Shown here one piece after another: positions 26,545-35,536 of a stretch of 64,000 nt of DNA. Under the pieces are notes generated by a model, which saw only the letters and a list, made by a program, of their open reading frames with translations, searched no databases and was not told where the DNA came from. The stretch's first letter is position 1, and every line of letters starts with the position of its first letter. The position numbers were made by a program, and so were the translations under genes. Source of the stretch: Pedobacter miscanthi (lineage in GTDB: Bacteria > Bacteroidota > Bacteroidia > Sphingobacteriales > Sphingobacteriaceae); NCBI RefSeq assembly GCF_003315595.1, contig NZ_QNQU01000020.1:51665-115664 (forward strand). Direction: 5' to 3'.

Positions 26545-26669
26545 ATCCGGCTATCCAAAAAACAAGTTTCTTTAAGCTTTAAGGCAAATATCCGCTTGTT
26601 TGTTTTGGGAGTGCAATATTAGCGCTTTTAAATTATTTATGCAAAAAATAATTTAAATATTATTTAATA

Positions 26670-26702
26670 AACTGTTCCTCCGTTTAGTGCGGAGGAACAG
26701 TT
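26670..26702 (-). terminator. Terminator of the susC-susD transcription unit
   Basis: 13-bp perfect stem AACTGTTCCTCCG / CGGAGGAACAGTT, loop of 7, followed on the minus strand by TTATTAAATAATATTT. 38 bp after the susD stop. Confidence 0.8.
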
Positions 26703-26740
26703 ATTATTTTCAGCACTGAATTTCAGCTAATTACCAATTT

Positions 26741-28306
26741 CTATTTAACAATCCAGGGCAGTTGGTTAATATCATCTACACCATTGTACTGACGCTGCAA
26801 GGCAACTTTAAGGTTATCGCCATTGGTTGTACGCTCAATATCGGGGTACTGAAAACGTTTAGGAATCCTGTTACTGTTACCTACACCGGGACCGACATCA
26901 AAAGTTGGCACACCTGTGCGGCGGTACTGATAATAAGCTTCAAAACCCGAATTACGGAAATAAGCAAGATATTTCTGTGTGAGGATCTGTTTTAAACCGT
27001 CGGCTGTATTACCCGCATATTTAATTGCAGTTTGTGCATAATAATCGGTTTCGAAATTAAAATTAACGTTGAAGCTTTCAAATTCGCCCAGTTTGCCATC
27101 TTTTTTAAGAAAGGTAACCACATTAACACCATCTTTAATGCCATAGAAACCGATAGAGGCCTGGATACCTTTTTTGTACCAGCTTTCAGCGTCGCCGGTT
27201 GTCCAGCCACGGTTAATACCCTCTGCCTTGATAAAACACAGCTCCGGATAAGAAATAATGAACGTATTTTCGGCTGTATAACCACTGTAATACCTGAAAC
27301 GACCGATAAGCGAATACAAGCCTTTCTGTACCTTATCCAGCATCACCCCCTGATCTTCGCCGGTAGGTGCACCCACAAAATTGCGATAATCGGTAATGGC
27401 GTAACCATTGGCTTCGGAAATGCCCCTCGCCGGTTCTGCTACCATATAGGCACGCGGATCTTTAAGGCCCGATAAGGTATTTAAATAGGTACCGGCCATG
27501 TTGTAACGTAAAGCGTCGTTACCAAAATTATCTTTGTTGTTAGGGTATTTGTTAAAACTTTCGTTATACACAAACTGAAGATTATCGGCCATGCTGTCCA
27601 TTACCGGGTATTTGGCGGGGTTGGCCAAAACAGCAGCAAACTGTTGTTTAACCTGCAGATCAGCGTCATCAACTTTGTTGCTTAGCTGAATCAAAGTCCG
27701 CAATTTAAAAGTATTTACCACTTTTTGCCAGGCGATAAGATCATTTTTAAGGTAAATATCGCCCTTTAGCTCTTTATTACCGGCAGCAATTAAAGTGGTT
27801 AAATCATTGTTCGATTCCTCTAACCAGGTTAACGACTGTTTAAAGATATCTTTCTGCGTATCGTACTTAGGCGTTAGGTTAGCAAAACCTTTTAAGGCTT
27901 CCGTCATCGGTAAATCGCCTACCTTTAAACTCATTTTCACGAAGAAATAAGCCTTAAAGAATTTGGCCAGGGCCAGGTAAGGTTTACCTACAGCAGCTCC
28001 TAAACGGTTGGCTTCTTCTTCCATTTTCACCACATTTTTCAGGGTGGTATAATCTAATGAGGCACCTGTCCAATCGTAATTATTGGTTGCGTAATAAAAA
28101 TAATTTGCTGCGGTATACTGGTTCCACCTTTCAGAACCCGAAAACGGAGCTTCGTACATGTCGTACAAAATGCCATTCAGCAATAAATTTGGTGGCACAG
28201 TTTCGGCCTGGTTGGGGTTTTTAAAGTTTTCTTCGAACTGTTTCTTACATCCGGCACATATTGCAACCACAATGAAGAAAAACAGGATTTTATATATTGA
28301 TTTCAT
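26741..28306 (-). CDS. SusD/RagB-like lipoprotein (SusD-like_2 type)
   Basis: Surface nutrient-binding lipoprotein, 521 residues, partner of the SusC encoded 18 bp upstream. Signal peptide with Cys20 in ICAGCKK. It resembles the variant SusD family (PF12771 type) rather than the classical one. Features are NPNQAETVPPNLLLNGIL near the N-terminus, the TPR-like helix LALAKFFKAYFFVKMSLKVGDLPMTEAL, WQKVVNTFKLRTLIQLSNK and the late PELCFIKAEGINRGW. This variant often accompanies SusC proteins importing peptides or small non-sugar nutrients, which is only an indication. Last gene of the candidate phosphonate/phosphoester locus. Confidence 0.9.
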   Translation of the reverse strand: MKSIYKILFFFIVVAICAGCKKQFEENFKNPNQAETVPPNLLLNGILYDMYEAPFSGSERWNQYTAANYFYYATNNYDWTGASLDYTTLKNVVKMEEEANRLGAAVGKPYLALAKFFKAYFFVKMSLKVGDLPMTEALKGFANLTPKYDTQKDIFKQSLTWLEESNNDLTTLIAAGNKELKGDIYLKNDLIAWQKVVNTFKLRTLIQLSNKVDDADLQVKQQFAAVLANPAKYPVMDSMADNLQFVYNESFNKYPNNKDNFGNDALRYNMAGTYLNTLSGLKDPRAYMVAEPARGISEANGYAITDYRNFVGAPTGEDQGVMLDKVQKGLYSLIGRFRYYSGYTAENTFIISYPELCFIKAEGINRGWTTGDAESWYKKGIQASIGFYGIKDGVNVVTFLKKDGKLGEFESFNVNFNFETDYYAQTAIKYAGNTADGLKQILTQKYLAYFRNSGFEAYYQYRRTGVPTFDVGPGVGNSNRIPKRFQYPDIERTTNGDNLKVALQRQYNGVDDINQLPWIVK

Positions 28307-28324
28307 AATTCTTATTGCTAAAGG

Positions 28325-31300
28325 TTAAAAAGTAACATTCAGGTTAAAACCTACACTTCTGGTGGTTGGTGTTTGCAGTGTAGAAGTACCTTCTCTGCCT
28401 GAATACTGATCTACATCCACATCGTTATATTTCGAGTTGATGAAATACAGCAGGTTACGGCCCACAACCGAAAAGTTGGCCGATTTAATAAAACTACCTT
28501 CCAGTAATTTTTTAGGCAACTGGTAACCAAGTGTTACTTCGCGCAGTTTTGCATAGGTACGGCTCATCATGGTATTTTCTTTGGCACCATAAAAAACGCC
28601 CAAATAATCCTGCAATAATTGCGGAGTGGTATTCGGCGCAAAAGTAAGGTCGCCATAGTTGGTAATTACGCCGGTAACCGGATCGAAATTAAGTTTACCG
28701 TTATTGGCAATTACCACACCATCACCTACCCATGTACCTTTGTAGTTGGGATCGTTTACGTGGATATAATCCTGATATCTGGCCTCGCCCATTTTACCCT
28801 GGATGGTTTCGATCTGGCGACCGCCCTGGAACGATTTCAACCTGACATAATCCTGCATTACGCCACCTACTTTACCATCTAACTGGAAGCTGAAGGAGAA
28901 ATTTCCGTACCTGAATTTATTGCCGATACTCCACACCCAATTCGGATCTGCGTGGCCCAATAACTGGTTAACCGGTAACGAAATCGGGGTTCCACTCGAA
29001 GTGTGGATCACCTGCCCACCGGGTGTTTTGGCCAAAACCGAACCATAGATATTATCAATACGGTCGCCGGCTTTGAAGAACTGATCAACCGAAGTTTCGC
29101 CCGGAGCCAATTCTTTATAAACCTGTTTGTAAGTAGACCAGTTAATCATCACATCCCAGCTGAATTTATCGGTCATGATTGGTGCACCTGATAAACTTAA
29201 CTCTACCCCACTGTTCTGCGTTTTACGGCCATTGATGGTATTGGTTTGATAACCCGTTGCCGGAGAAATGTTCTGTTTGATGATTTTTGGCCCATCAATA
29301 TACCTGAAATAAGTTGCCTCAAAACCTAACCTGTTCTTTAAGAATTTAAGGTCGATACCACCTTCATAATTAGTCCTGCTCTGTGCTTTTACCGCATTCA
29401 GATCGATCAGGTTATTGGTGTAATAGGCACCGGTTTGATTGTTATAGGTTGGCCTGATACTGTATGGAGAAGAAAGGCCATAACCCGGACCGCCGTAAGA
29501 AGAAGTATATTCGGCACCATAACCCAAAGGATAAGTTTGTAATGGTGTTGCCCCGATATATTCGAGCGTACCCAAACCAGGATCTTTAACGTTGGCATAC
29601 GATATCCTTGCTTTTGCAAAAGAAATAAAAGCAGGCATTTTTACATAATCAGAAACTACCGAGCTCAATGAAACCGAAGGATAAAATGCCGAGTTATTGC
29701 CCGGAGGAAGTGCGGAGTTTTTATCTACACGACCGGTGGTGTTGATATTGAGGTATTTTTTAAAGCTTAAATCAACCGAATAAAAAGCACTTAAAACCAG
29801 CATCTGCGAATTAAAATCGAATGCTTTTACCGGATTTTTAGAGTTTGAGAAATTATATACATTCGGAACGTTGAGGTAATCGGTAGTAGTAAAGCTGGAA
29901 TTATAACTGAAGTTACGGGCATTACCGCCACCAAAAGCGCTGATCTCGAATAAATCGCTAACGTTTTTATTGTATTTTAAAATTAACTGGGTATTGTTTT
30001 CGAACATGCTGCGGCGGTCTTCCCTGTAATCGCCCAAACCTTCTTCACGGCCATAAGGGTGTGCCGAAAAAGGCATTTTTTCTGTCCTTAGCTGATCGTA
30101 GGTAGAAATCTGCGTTTTCAGCAATACATCCAAACCTTTATCAATGTTATAATTTAATGAGGCATAACCGTTAATGTCGTTCTTTTTGTGTCCGCGCAAC
30201 CACTCGTACGACATAAAATAAGGGTTATGGTAGCGCTGGTATTCGGCATAAACAGACTGGATGCCTTCTTTGCCTGGCTGCCAGTAGTTTTTCATGTCAT
30301 CGATATTCCAGTCGGCACCACCCCAAAGCGTCATGTTGTAGATCACACTATTCGGGCCATAGTTTACATCAGGAATATTATCAGAAAACTGACGGCTGTA
30401 ATTGATATAAGCTTCTGCCCTTAACTTCGGACTGATATTATAAGAACCGCTCACATTAAAATTATTAATATTCAACTGTGTGTTAGGGATAATTCCTTTC
30501 TGATAGTTATTTGAAATAGAGACCCTTAAATTGTACTTATCGGTAGCTGAAGATAAAGCAATGTTGTTGGCAGAAAGCAAACCTGTTTCGATAAAACGTT
30601 TTAAATTATCCTTTCCACGCGCCACCCATGGGGTACCCTGACGGACACCGTTTACCACAGGGCTATCATATTGAGGAATTAACTGGCCTTCGAATTTCGG
30701 TCCCCAGATATCATAATCACCATCATTTAAACCACCGCCTTTACCATCACCGAAAGAATAGGCACTGTGCTCGCCCGGGCCGTATTCGTCCTGGCTTTTT
30801 GGCAATGCAATAAACCCTTTGTTAAACTGCGTGCTCGAGTTTAGCTCAACGGTAAAACCTTTATCGCTTAATTTACCTCTTTTGGTGGTAATCAACAAGG
30901 CACCGTTATAAGCCTGATAACCGTACAATGCAGCAGCAGCAGGACCTTTTAGCACGGTATAGGTATCGATATCATCGGGGTTGATGTTCCAGGTATCCGA
31001 ATTGATCGGCACCCCATCTACCACCACCAGGTTTACATCATTACCACGCAGGTAAAGAGACGAACGGCCCAAAAGCTCAGAAGATACACCCACAGTTAAA
31101 CCTGCAACTTTACCCACCAAACCATTTACAGGGTTGGCTTCCCTTGCTTTTACCAGATCGGCTCCTTTAACTTCCTGAATGGCATAACCAAGGTTTCTTT
31201 TCTCCTTGCGGATACCAAGCGCGGTAACCACCACATCGTTCAGGTTTTTAGAATCAGTTTTTAAAGTAACAGAGAGATTGGCACCCGTAACCTGTACTTC

Positions 31301-31552
31301 CTGACTAATAAAGCCAATAGAACTTACCACTAAGGTTTCGCCAGTTTTGGCATCGAGGGTAAAGCGGCCCGACTGATCGGTAGAGGTTGCTTTTTTAGTT
31401 CCTTTTACCAGCACACTTACACCAGGAATGGGTTGCTGTGCATCGTCTTTAACAAGACCGGCTATTTTTGTTTGCGCCCACGTAAAATAAGGCGTTATGC
31501 ATAGTAACAGCAAGGCTACCATGCACATCTTCATCTTGTAGAGATGTTTCAT
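28325..31552 (-). CDS. SusC/RagA family TonB-linked outer membrane transporter
   Basis: 1075-residue outer-membrane transporter. Signal peptide to about residue 26 (YFTWAQ), CarboxypepD_reg-like domain KIAGLVKDDAQQPIPGVSV, TonB-box-like LNDVVVTALGIRKEKRNLGYA (the variant that typically goes with SusD-like_2 partners), and plug with NLVVVDGVPINSDTW and YTVLKGPAAAALYGYQAYNG. The beta-barrel ends VGFNLNVTF. It is 105 bp downstream of the FAD oxidoreductase gene and 18 bp upstream of susD. It probably imports the substrate that the rest of the locus processes. Confidence 0.93.
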   Translation of the reverse strand: MKHLYKMKMCMVALLLLCITPYFTWAQTKIAGLVKDDAQQPIPGVSVLVKGTKKATSTDQSGRFTLDAKTGETLVVSSIGFISQEVQVTGANLSVTLKTDSKNLNDVVVTALGIRKEKRNLGYAIQEVKGADLVKAREANPVNGLVGKVAGLTVGVSSELLGRSSLYLRGNDVNLVVVDGVPINSDTWNINPDDIDTYTVLKGPAAAALYGYQAYNGALLITTKRGKLSDKGFTVELNSSTQFNKGFIALPKSQDEYGPGEHSAYSFGDGKGGGLNDGDYDIWGPKFEGQLIPQYDSPVVNGVRQGTPWVARGKDNLKRFIETGLLSANNIALSSATDKYNLRVSISNNYQKGIIPNTQLNINNFNVSGSYNISPKLRAEAYINYSRQFSDNIPDVNYGPNSVIYNMTLWGGADWNIDDMKNYWQPGKEGIQSVYAEYQRYHNPYFMSYEWLRGHKKNDINGYASLNYNIDKGLDVLLKTQISTYDQLRTEKMPFSAHPYGREEGLGDYREDRRSMFENNTQLILKYNKNVSDLFEISAFGGGNARNFSYNSSFTTTDYLNVPNVYNFSNSKNPVKAFDFNSQMLVLSAFYSVDLSFKKYLNINTTGRVDKNSALPPGNNSAFYPSVSLSSVVSDYVKMPAFISFAKARISYANVKDPGLGTLEYIGATPLQTYPLGYGAEYTSSYGGPGYGLSSPYSIRPTYNNQTGAYYTNNLIDLNAVKAQSRTNYEGGIDLKFLKNRLGFEATYFRYIDGPKIIKQNISPATGYQTNTINGRKTQNSGVELSLSGAPIMTDKFSWDVMINWSTYKQVYKELAPGETSVDQFFKAGDRIDNIYGSVLAKTPGGQVIHTSSGTPISLPVNQLLGHADPNWVWSIGNKFRYGNFSFSFQLDGKVGGVMQDYVRLKSFQGGRQIETIQGKMGEARYQDYIHVNDPNYKGTWVGDGVVIANNGKLNFDPVTGVITNYGDLTFAPNTTPQLLQDYLGVFYGAKENTMMSRTYAKLREVTLGYQLPKKLLEGSFIKSANFSVVGRNLLYFINSKYNDVDVDQYSGREGTSTLQTPTTRSVGFNLNVTF

Positions 31553-31657
31553 TTATCTATAATTTTTTTAGGTTTTATAGATGCAATGATAAGATGTGCA
31601 TGTTAGCTCAACACCAACTTTAAGTTAACAAAAAACCATATTTTTGTTTAGCATTTG

Positions 31658-32818
31658 TTAACAAAATATTTTCTTAATGCTTTCGGCAGCGTAACCTGCA
31701 CTTGCTGTCATCCCTTTACCGCCAATGGCCGTACGGATGTGGATGCGATCGTCCAGATCATAAGTTACAATATGTTTTGTGGGGTGTTGCGGGTAAAAAC
31801 CGGCCCAGGTAGTTTGCAGTTTACGCACATCGAAATCAACAATTCTTGCCGCTTCTTCGAGCATCAGCTCATTAATGTAATGGCTTAAATCGAAGCCCAG
31901 CTCATCGAAATGATTTACATCAGCATACACATGCGAATCGCCGATGATAATGCTGTTATCGGCCGCTTTTTTAAACAGGATGTGGATGCCCCATTTTTTA
32001 AGTTCCTCGTAATGATCGGGGGTTTTAATGGTTTTGACCGAAGGACAATAATGCTCAAAACTCTCGTAACGGCGGGTAGTTAAACCGGTTAAAATATTGC
32101 CTTCGAGTTTTACATCGGGCATGGGGATGCTTCGCATCATCTGTAATTTACTCACTACAATACCGCTTTCGCTAAAAAGTTCGGGGTAAAGCAATTTAAA
32201 CTCATAACCGTTACAGATAATGGCTTTTTCGGCGGTAAAAAGTTCGGTGTTGTTTCTTAACCCAACTTCTACTCCGGCACCTTTGCTCTCGCAAGCCGTA
32301 ACGGGACTATTGTATTTTAAGGTATATAATTCAAATTTGGCCTGCATATATTGGTGCAGACGGTGGATCATTAAATCGGGTGCAACGCTGATTTCCTGTG
32401 GAAAAAAAATAGCTTCTTTGGCGTAAGAGGGTTTAATGGCCGGATACTTTTTTAAAATAGCAGCCTGATTGAGTAATTCTGTTTCGTAACCAATGGTATC
32501 GTAATGTGCTTTTAGCTCATTGATCAAAGTACATTCGTCTTCATCTGATGCAATGTACACACTCCCATTGGCGGCTACCGAAATATCAAATTCTTTTTGG
32601 ATAGATTTATAGATATCCAGTCCGGCTACTCCATATTCAAACCATTCGGCTTCCATACCAGATGGCACCACCTGGCCGAAGTTGCGCACAGTGGCACCAA
32701 CGGGGAAATTATCTTTTTCGAGCTGTAATACCGATTTCCCTAAAAGTAAGGTATGGTAGGCATGAAAAGTTCCCAATATGCCACCACCAATTACAATAAG
32801 ATCGAAATGTTTATTCAT
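31658..32818 (-). CDS. FAD-dependent oxidoreductase, TIGR03364-like (phosphonate-associated)
   Basis: 386-residue DAO-superfamily flavoenzyme. The dinucleotide motif is VIGGGILGTFHAYH (about 9-22), then GATVRNFGQVVPSG, a stretch I associate with TIGR03364. Members of that family sit in phosphonate-degradation clusters and are proposed to oxidise aminophosphonates. C-terminal FAD region: RIHIRTAIGGKGMTASAGYA. Cytoplasmic, no signal peptide. In this locus it would deaminate or demethylate the imported compound. No phosphonatase (HAD-type PhnX) is present in the window, so the C-P cleavage step, if any, is missing or done by the exported phosphodiesterase-family enzyme. The TIGR03364 assignment is from memory of motifs, not a search. 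Confidence 0.78.
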   Translation of the reverse strand: MNKHFDLIVIGGGILGTFHAYHTLLLGKSVLQLEKDNFPVGATVRNFGQVVPSGMEAEWFEYGVAGLDIYKSIQKEFDISVAANGSVYIASDEDECTLINELKAHYDTIGYETELLNQAAILKKYPAIKPSYAKEAIFFPQEISVAPDLMIHRLHQYMQAKFELYTLKYNSPVTACESKGAGVEVGLRNNTELFTAEKAIICNGYEFKLLYPELFSESGIVVSKLQMMRSIPMPDVKLEGNILTGLTTRRYESFEHYCPSVKTIKTPDHYEELKKWGIHILFKKAADNSIIIGDSHVYADVNHFDELGFDLSHYINELMLEEAARIVDFDVRKLQTTWAGFYPQHPTKHIVTYDLDDRIHIRTAIGGKGMTASAGYAAESIKKIFC

Positions 32819-32908
32819 GTTTGTTTATTTTTTTTAGATGCTTAAAAAATTACTTACACCATTAATATTTATTATAGTAGCCATTTTTAGTCCCATAACA
32901 TAACGCGA

Positions 32909-32978
32909 TCGTCATGCTGAACTTGTTTCAGCATCTTTCCTGCCAGATAGACCCTGAAATAAATTCAGGGTGACGACC
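32909..32978. repeat. Dispersed palindromic element
   Basis: Two hairpins in a row: ATGCTGAA-cttg-TTTCAGCAT and CCCTGAA-ataaa-TTCAGGG, flanked by GTC and GAC. A hybrid copy (CATGCTGAATTTATTTCAGG) is at 36848-36870 and a CTCAGGGTGAC end at about 42325. Sits in the gap between DUF5690 and the oxidoreductase gene and could form an RNA hairpin within the operon transcript. Confidence 0.7.
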
Positions 32979-33030
32979 ATATGGTATCATATTTCTTATA
33001 TAGTAAAAAGACAAAAAAAACTTACCTCTT

Positions 33031-34350
33031 TCATTCTCCTGTTAAAACCATATCCCCCGTTGCCTGCATTTTTTTATTCGTGGCCAAACTTTTTCTCCTG
33101 AAATAAATAAGCGAGAGCACGCCGCACGCTCCGCCTGCTAATGGTACAATATATAAACACTGTTTAAAGAAATGCATCCAGCTGATATGGGTTTCGCCAA
33201 ATTCGTGCATCATCAATACCGAAAAACTACCCACGTAACCGATTGAATCGGCCACGTACATAATGAACCCAATATTGCTTTTGTAATGGAAATTGGCAAT
33301 CATCCGCTCAAAGAAAATGGCATTGTAAGGAATGTACGCCATATACAATCCCATACCCAATAAAGCCATCCAACTGACAGGGCTAATGTAACCTTTATCA
33401 AAAAAGAAGGTACTTAAACCAATTAATAAACAACCGCCAATAACCATAAGGTGGATTACGGTAAAAGCCTTGAGGTTATCTTTAATCAGGATCAGAAGTC
33501 CCATCAGCACCAGCACCACAACCGAAATCAAAGTATCAATTTGTGTGTAAATGTGGTTATTATGAATGCCGAGGCCGTTCCAGATCTCGACTTCAAAATT
33601 ATCGCGCATATCGCGGATACAGGTAAGCAGTACATAAATGATAATAGTTAAAATAATGCCGGGCAAAAAAGTGGTGATAAAAGCTTTCCGCTGTTTCGCA
33701 TCCATAGGCACCCTCTTGGTTCTCAGTTCCTGGTCTTCTTTGGATGGCGGCGGAATGACCTCCAACGCAAATACAAAGAGGAACAATGCAGGCAAAAAAA
33801 CCAATCCGGTGAGAAAAGGCATCCAATAATCGCTTACGGATGCAAACGACATCAGCATCCTGGCCACCGTTTTAACAAAACCGGAAGCAAAAATTAAACT
33901 GATAGACATTAATGCGCCCATAAACTCAGTTGTTTTTCTTCCTTCAAGGTAACTGAATACCAAACCCCAAATCATGCCTAAAGGAAAACCATTGAGCAAA
34001 AGAAATACGATATTGTAAGGTGCAGGAACCAGTGCAAAACCGAGCAGGGCCAGCCATGAAAAAAGAATCAGAAAAATGATACTCCGGGCACGGTTACTTT
34101 TTCCCGATTCGGAAATAAAACGGATGCCATAAAACTTACTGAGGGTATAACCCACCATCTGCGCAATCACCAGCCAAACTTTATAATCTATATGCAGAAA
34201 CTCCTGGTGATCGAATGTAGCCGAAGCAAAAGCTTTTCTAAAGGCATACATACTGGTATAACAACCGAACGCTGCAACACCACCAAGCACCGTAACCAGC
34301 CAGTATGGCCAGTTTAATGCTTTTTTACGGACAATTTGTAGCAAGCTCAT
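33031..34350 (-). CDS. DUF5690 family MFS-like membrane transporter
   Basis: 439-residue inner-membrane protein with about 12 hydrophobic segments. The opening FGCYTSMYAFRKAFASATF and the motifs GFPLGMIWGLVFSYLEGRKTTEFMG and YMAYIPYNAIFFERMIA are characteristic of DUF5690, an MFS-related group in Bacteroidota. The pattern around YAFRK recalls the organophosphate:phosphate antiporter branch (GlpT/UhpT), which would suit import of a phosphate- or phosphonate-containing compound; this link is inference. It lies between the exported phosphodiesterase-like gene (206 bp upstream) and the oxidoreductase (212 bp downstream). Confidence 0.83.
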   Translation of the reverse strand: MSLLQIVRKKALNWPYWLVTVLGGVAAFGCYTSMYAFRKAFASATFDHQEFLHIDYKVWLVIAQMVGYTLSKFYGIRFISESGKSNRARSIIFLILFSWLALLGFALVPAPYNIVFLLLNGFPLGMIWGLVFSYLEGRKTTEFMGALMSISLIFASGFVKTVARMLMSFASVSDYWMPFLTGLVFLPALFLFVFALEVIPPPSKEDQELRTKRVPMDAKQRKAFITTFLPGIILTIIIYVLLTCIRDMRDNFEVEIWNGLGIHNNHIYTQIDTLISVVVLVLMGLLILIKDNLKAFTVIHLMVIGGCLLIGLSTFFFDKGYISPVSWMALLGMGLYMAYIPYNAIFFERMIANFHYKSNIGFIMYVADSIGYVGSFSVLMMHEFGETHISWMHFFKQCLYIVPLAGGACGVLSLIYFRRKSLATNKKMQATGDMVLTGE

Positions 34351-34474
34351 CTATTTGGTTCTTATATCCTGTATCCTTACTTTACCAAAGAACACCGGTT
34401 TATTATTCTCGTTCCCGCAGATTTTGCCCACGGGACGAAGCATGATCAACTTAATCGTCATAACTGTTAAAATA

Positions 34475-34509
34475 TAAACAATAGTAAACATTGTTTATTA
34501 TTTATAAAC
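34475..34509. promoter_or_regulatory. Cluster of TAAAC half-sites with palindrome, candidate operator
   Basis: TAAACATTGTTTA (34485-34497) is a perfect 5-3-5 palindrome. Further TAAAC half-sites lie at 34475 and 34505, 10 and 20 bp away, so they fall on the same face of the helix. It is 125-160 bp upstream of the DUF5690 start. The same palindrome type occurs at 35516-35528. Confidence 0.6.
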
Positions 34510-34556
34510 AAACGGTAAGTTATCAAATTGTTAAGTTTAACGAAACGCGACCAGTT

Positions 34557-35453
34557 TTATTTTGCAAAAGCCTCTGATACAGGTTTACCACGCCAACTCT
34601 GAGGTGCCGTTAAGCCCATTAACCATGCAAGTGTTGCTGCTGTATCGTAAGTTATAATCACATCTTTAAGTTCGTGGTTTTTACGTACGCCAGGGCCAGA
34701 AATAATCCAGGGGATCTGCACTTCATCAAGCGATTTACCACCATGACCTTTACCGGTTCCACCATGATCGGCCGTAACCAGGATGATGGTTTCATCCGCA
34801 ATACCTGCATCATTTACCGCCTTTATAATTTTTCCGATACGTTGATCTACCAGTTCCAGTTGTTTATAATATGCAGGGGTGCGGTGGCCAATGGAATGGC
34901 CGGTGTTATCAGGTTCATCAAGATGCAGGAAAGTAAAATAAGGCTTTTCGTTTTTGATGATCGCCGCAGCAGTATCCACGCAGAAATCGTCTTTTTCTTT
35001 GCCGTCAACAACAATATTTACAGCATCTTTTTCGAACAGATGGCCGATGCCGTTCCAGCTGTAAATAATTGCTGTTTTAGCGGTTTTCTTCTGATCTCTG
35101 ACCACGCTGAATATACCCGGAAATAAACCATAGCCCGTTTTGGTTACAGAAGGGATTTCGGGCACTTTACTGTTCCATTCGGTATAACCATGTTCAGTTG
35201 GTCCGGCGCCCATGAGTAATGAAGCCCAGTTAACAGCACTTGATGACGGCAATACACAGCGTGCTTTATCCGTCCATGAGCCATTGGCCATTAAAGCTTT
35301 AAGATTGGGCATATTGGCCTCCTGCAGCGCGTAACCGCCAAAACCATCGCAGCCAATGAGGATTACATGTTTGATTTTTTTTGATTGCGCCTGTGCAACA
35401 ACAGCCAGGCAAAGCAGCAGGACAGTGCTTTTTAGAAATTTTTTCATATTCAT
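34557..35453 (-). CDS. Exported type I phosphodiesterase / phosphonoacetate-hydrolase-like enzyme
   Basis: 298-residue alkaline-phosphatase-superfamily enzyme (PF01663 type), signal peptide to about residue 23 (VVAQAQ). Two-metal site residues are visible: Asp36 in LIGCDGFG, nucleophile Ser in LPSSSAVNWAS (71 or 72, where NPP enzymes have Thr), Asp and His in LDEPDNTGHSIG (about 179-186), Asp229-His230 in TADHGG and His237 in GKGHGG. At about 300 residues it is compact, like phosphonoacetate hydrolase or short NPPs. It would cleave a phosphoester or a C-P bond outside the cytoplasm. A second Met two codons in is an alternative start. Confidence 0.87.
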   Translation of the reverse strand: MNMKKFLKSTVLLLCLAVVAQAQSKKIKHVILIGCDGFGGYALQEANMPNLKALMANGSWTDKARCVLPSSSAVNWASLLMGAGPTEHGYTEWNSKVPEIPSVTKTGYGLFPGIFSVVRDQKKTAKTAIIYSWNGIGHLFEKDAVNIVVDGKEKDDFCVDTAAAIIKNEKPYFTFLHLDEPDNTGHSIGHRTPAYYKQLELVDQRIGKIIKAVNDAGIADETIILVTADHGGTGKGHGGKSLDEVQIPWIISGPGVRKNHELKDVIITYDTAATLAWLMGLTAPQSWRGKPVSEAFAK

Positions 35454-35515
35454 ATTTTACCGGTTAAGGTAGGATTGATTTATGAACATGAAGGTAAAAA
35501 ATTGTTAAGTATAAA

Positions 35516-35528
35516 TAAACTTTGTTTA
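35516..35528. promoter_or_regulatory. Palindrome TAAAC-TTT-GTTTA, candidate operator
   Basis: Perfect 5-3-5 inverted repeat in the 83-bp gap between the regulator's stop and the phosphodiesterase start, 63 bp before that start. Same arrangement as TAAAC-ATT-GTTTA at 34485-34497. Confidence 0.6.
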
Positions 35529-35536
35529 CTAAAATG

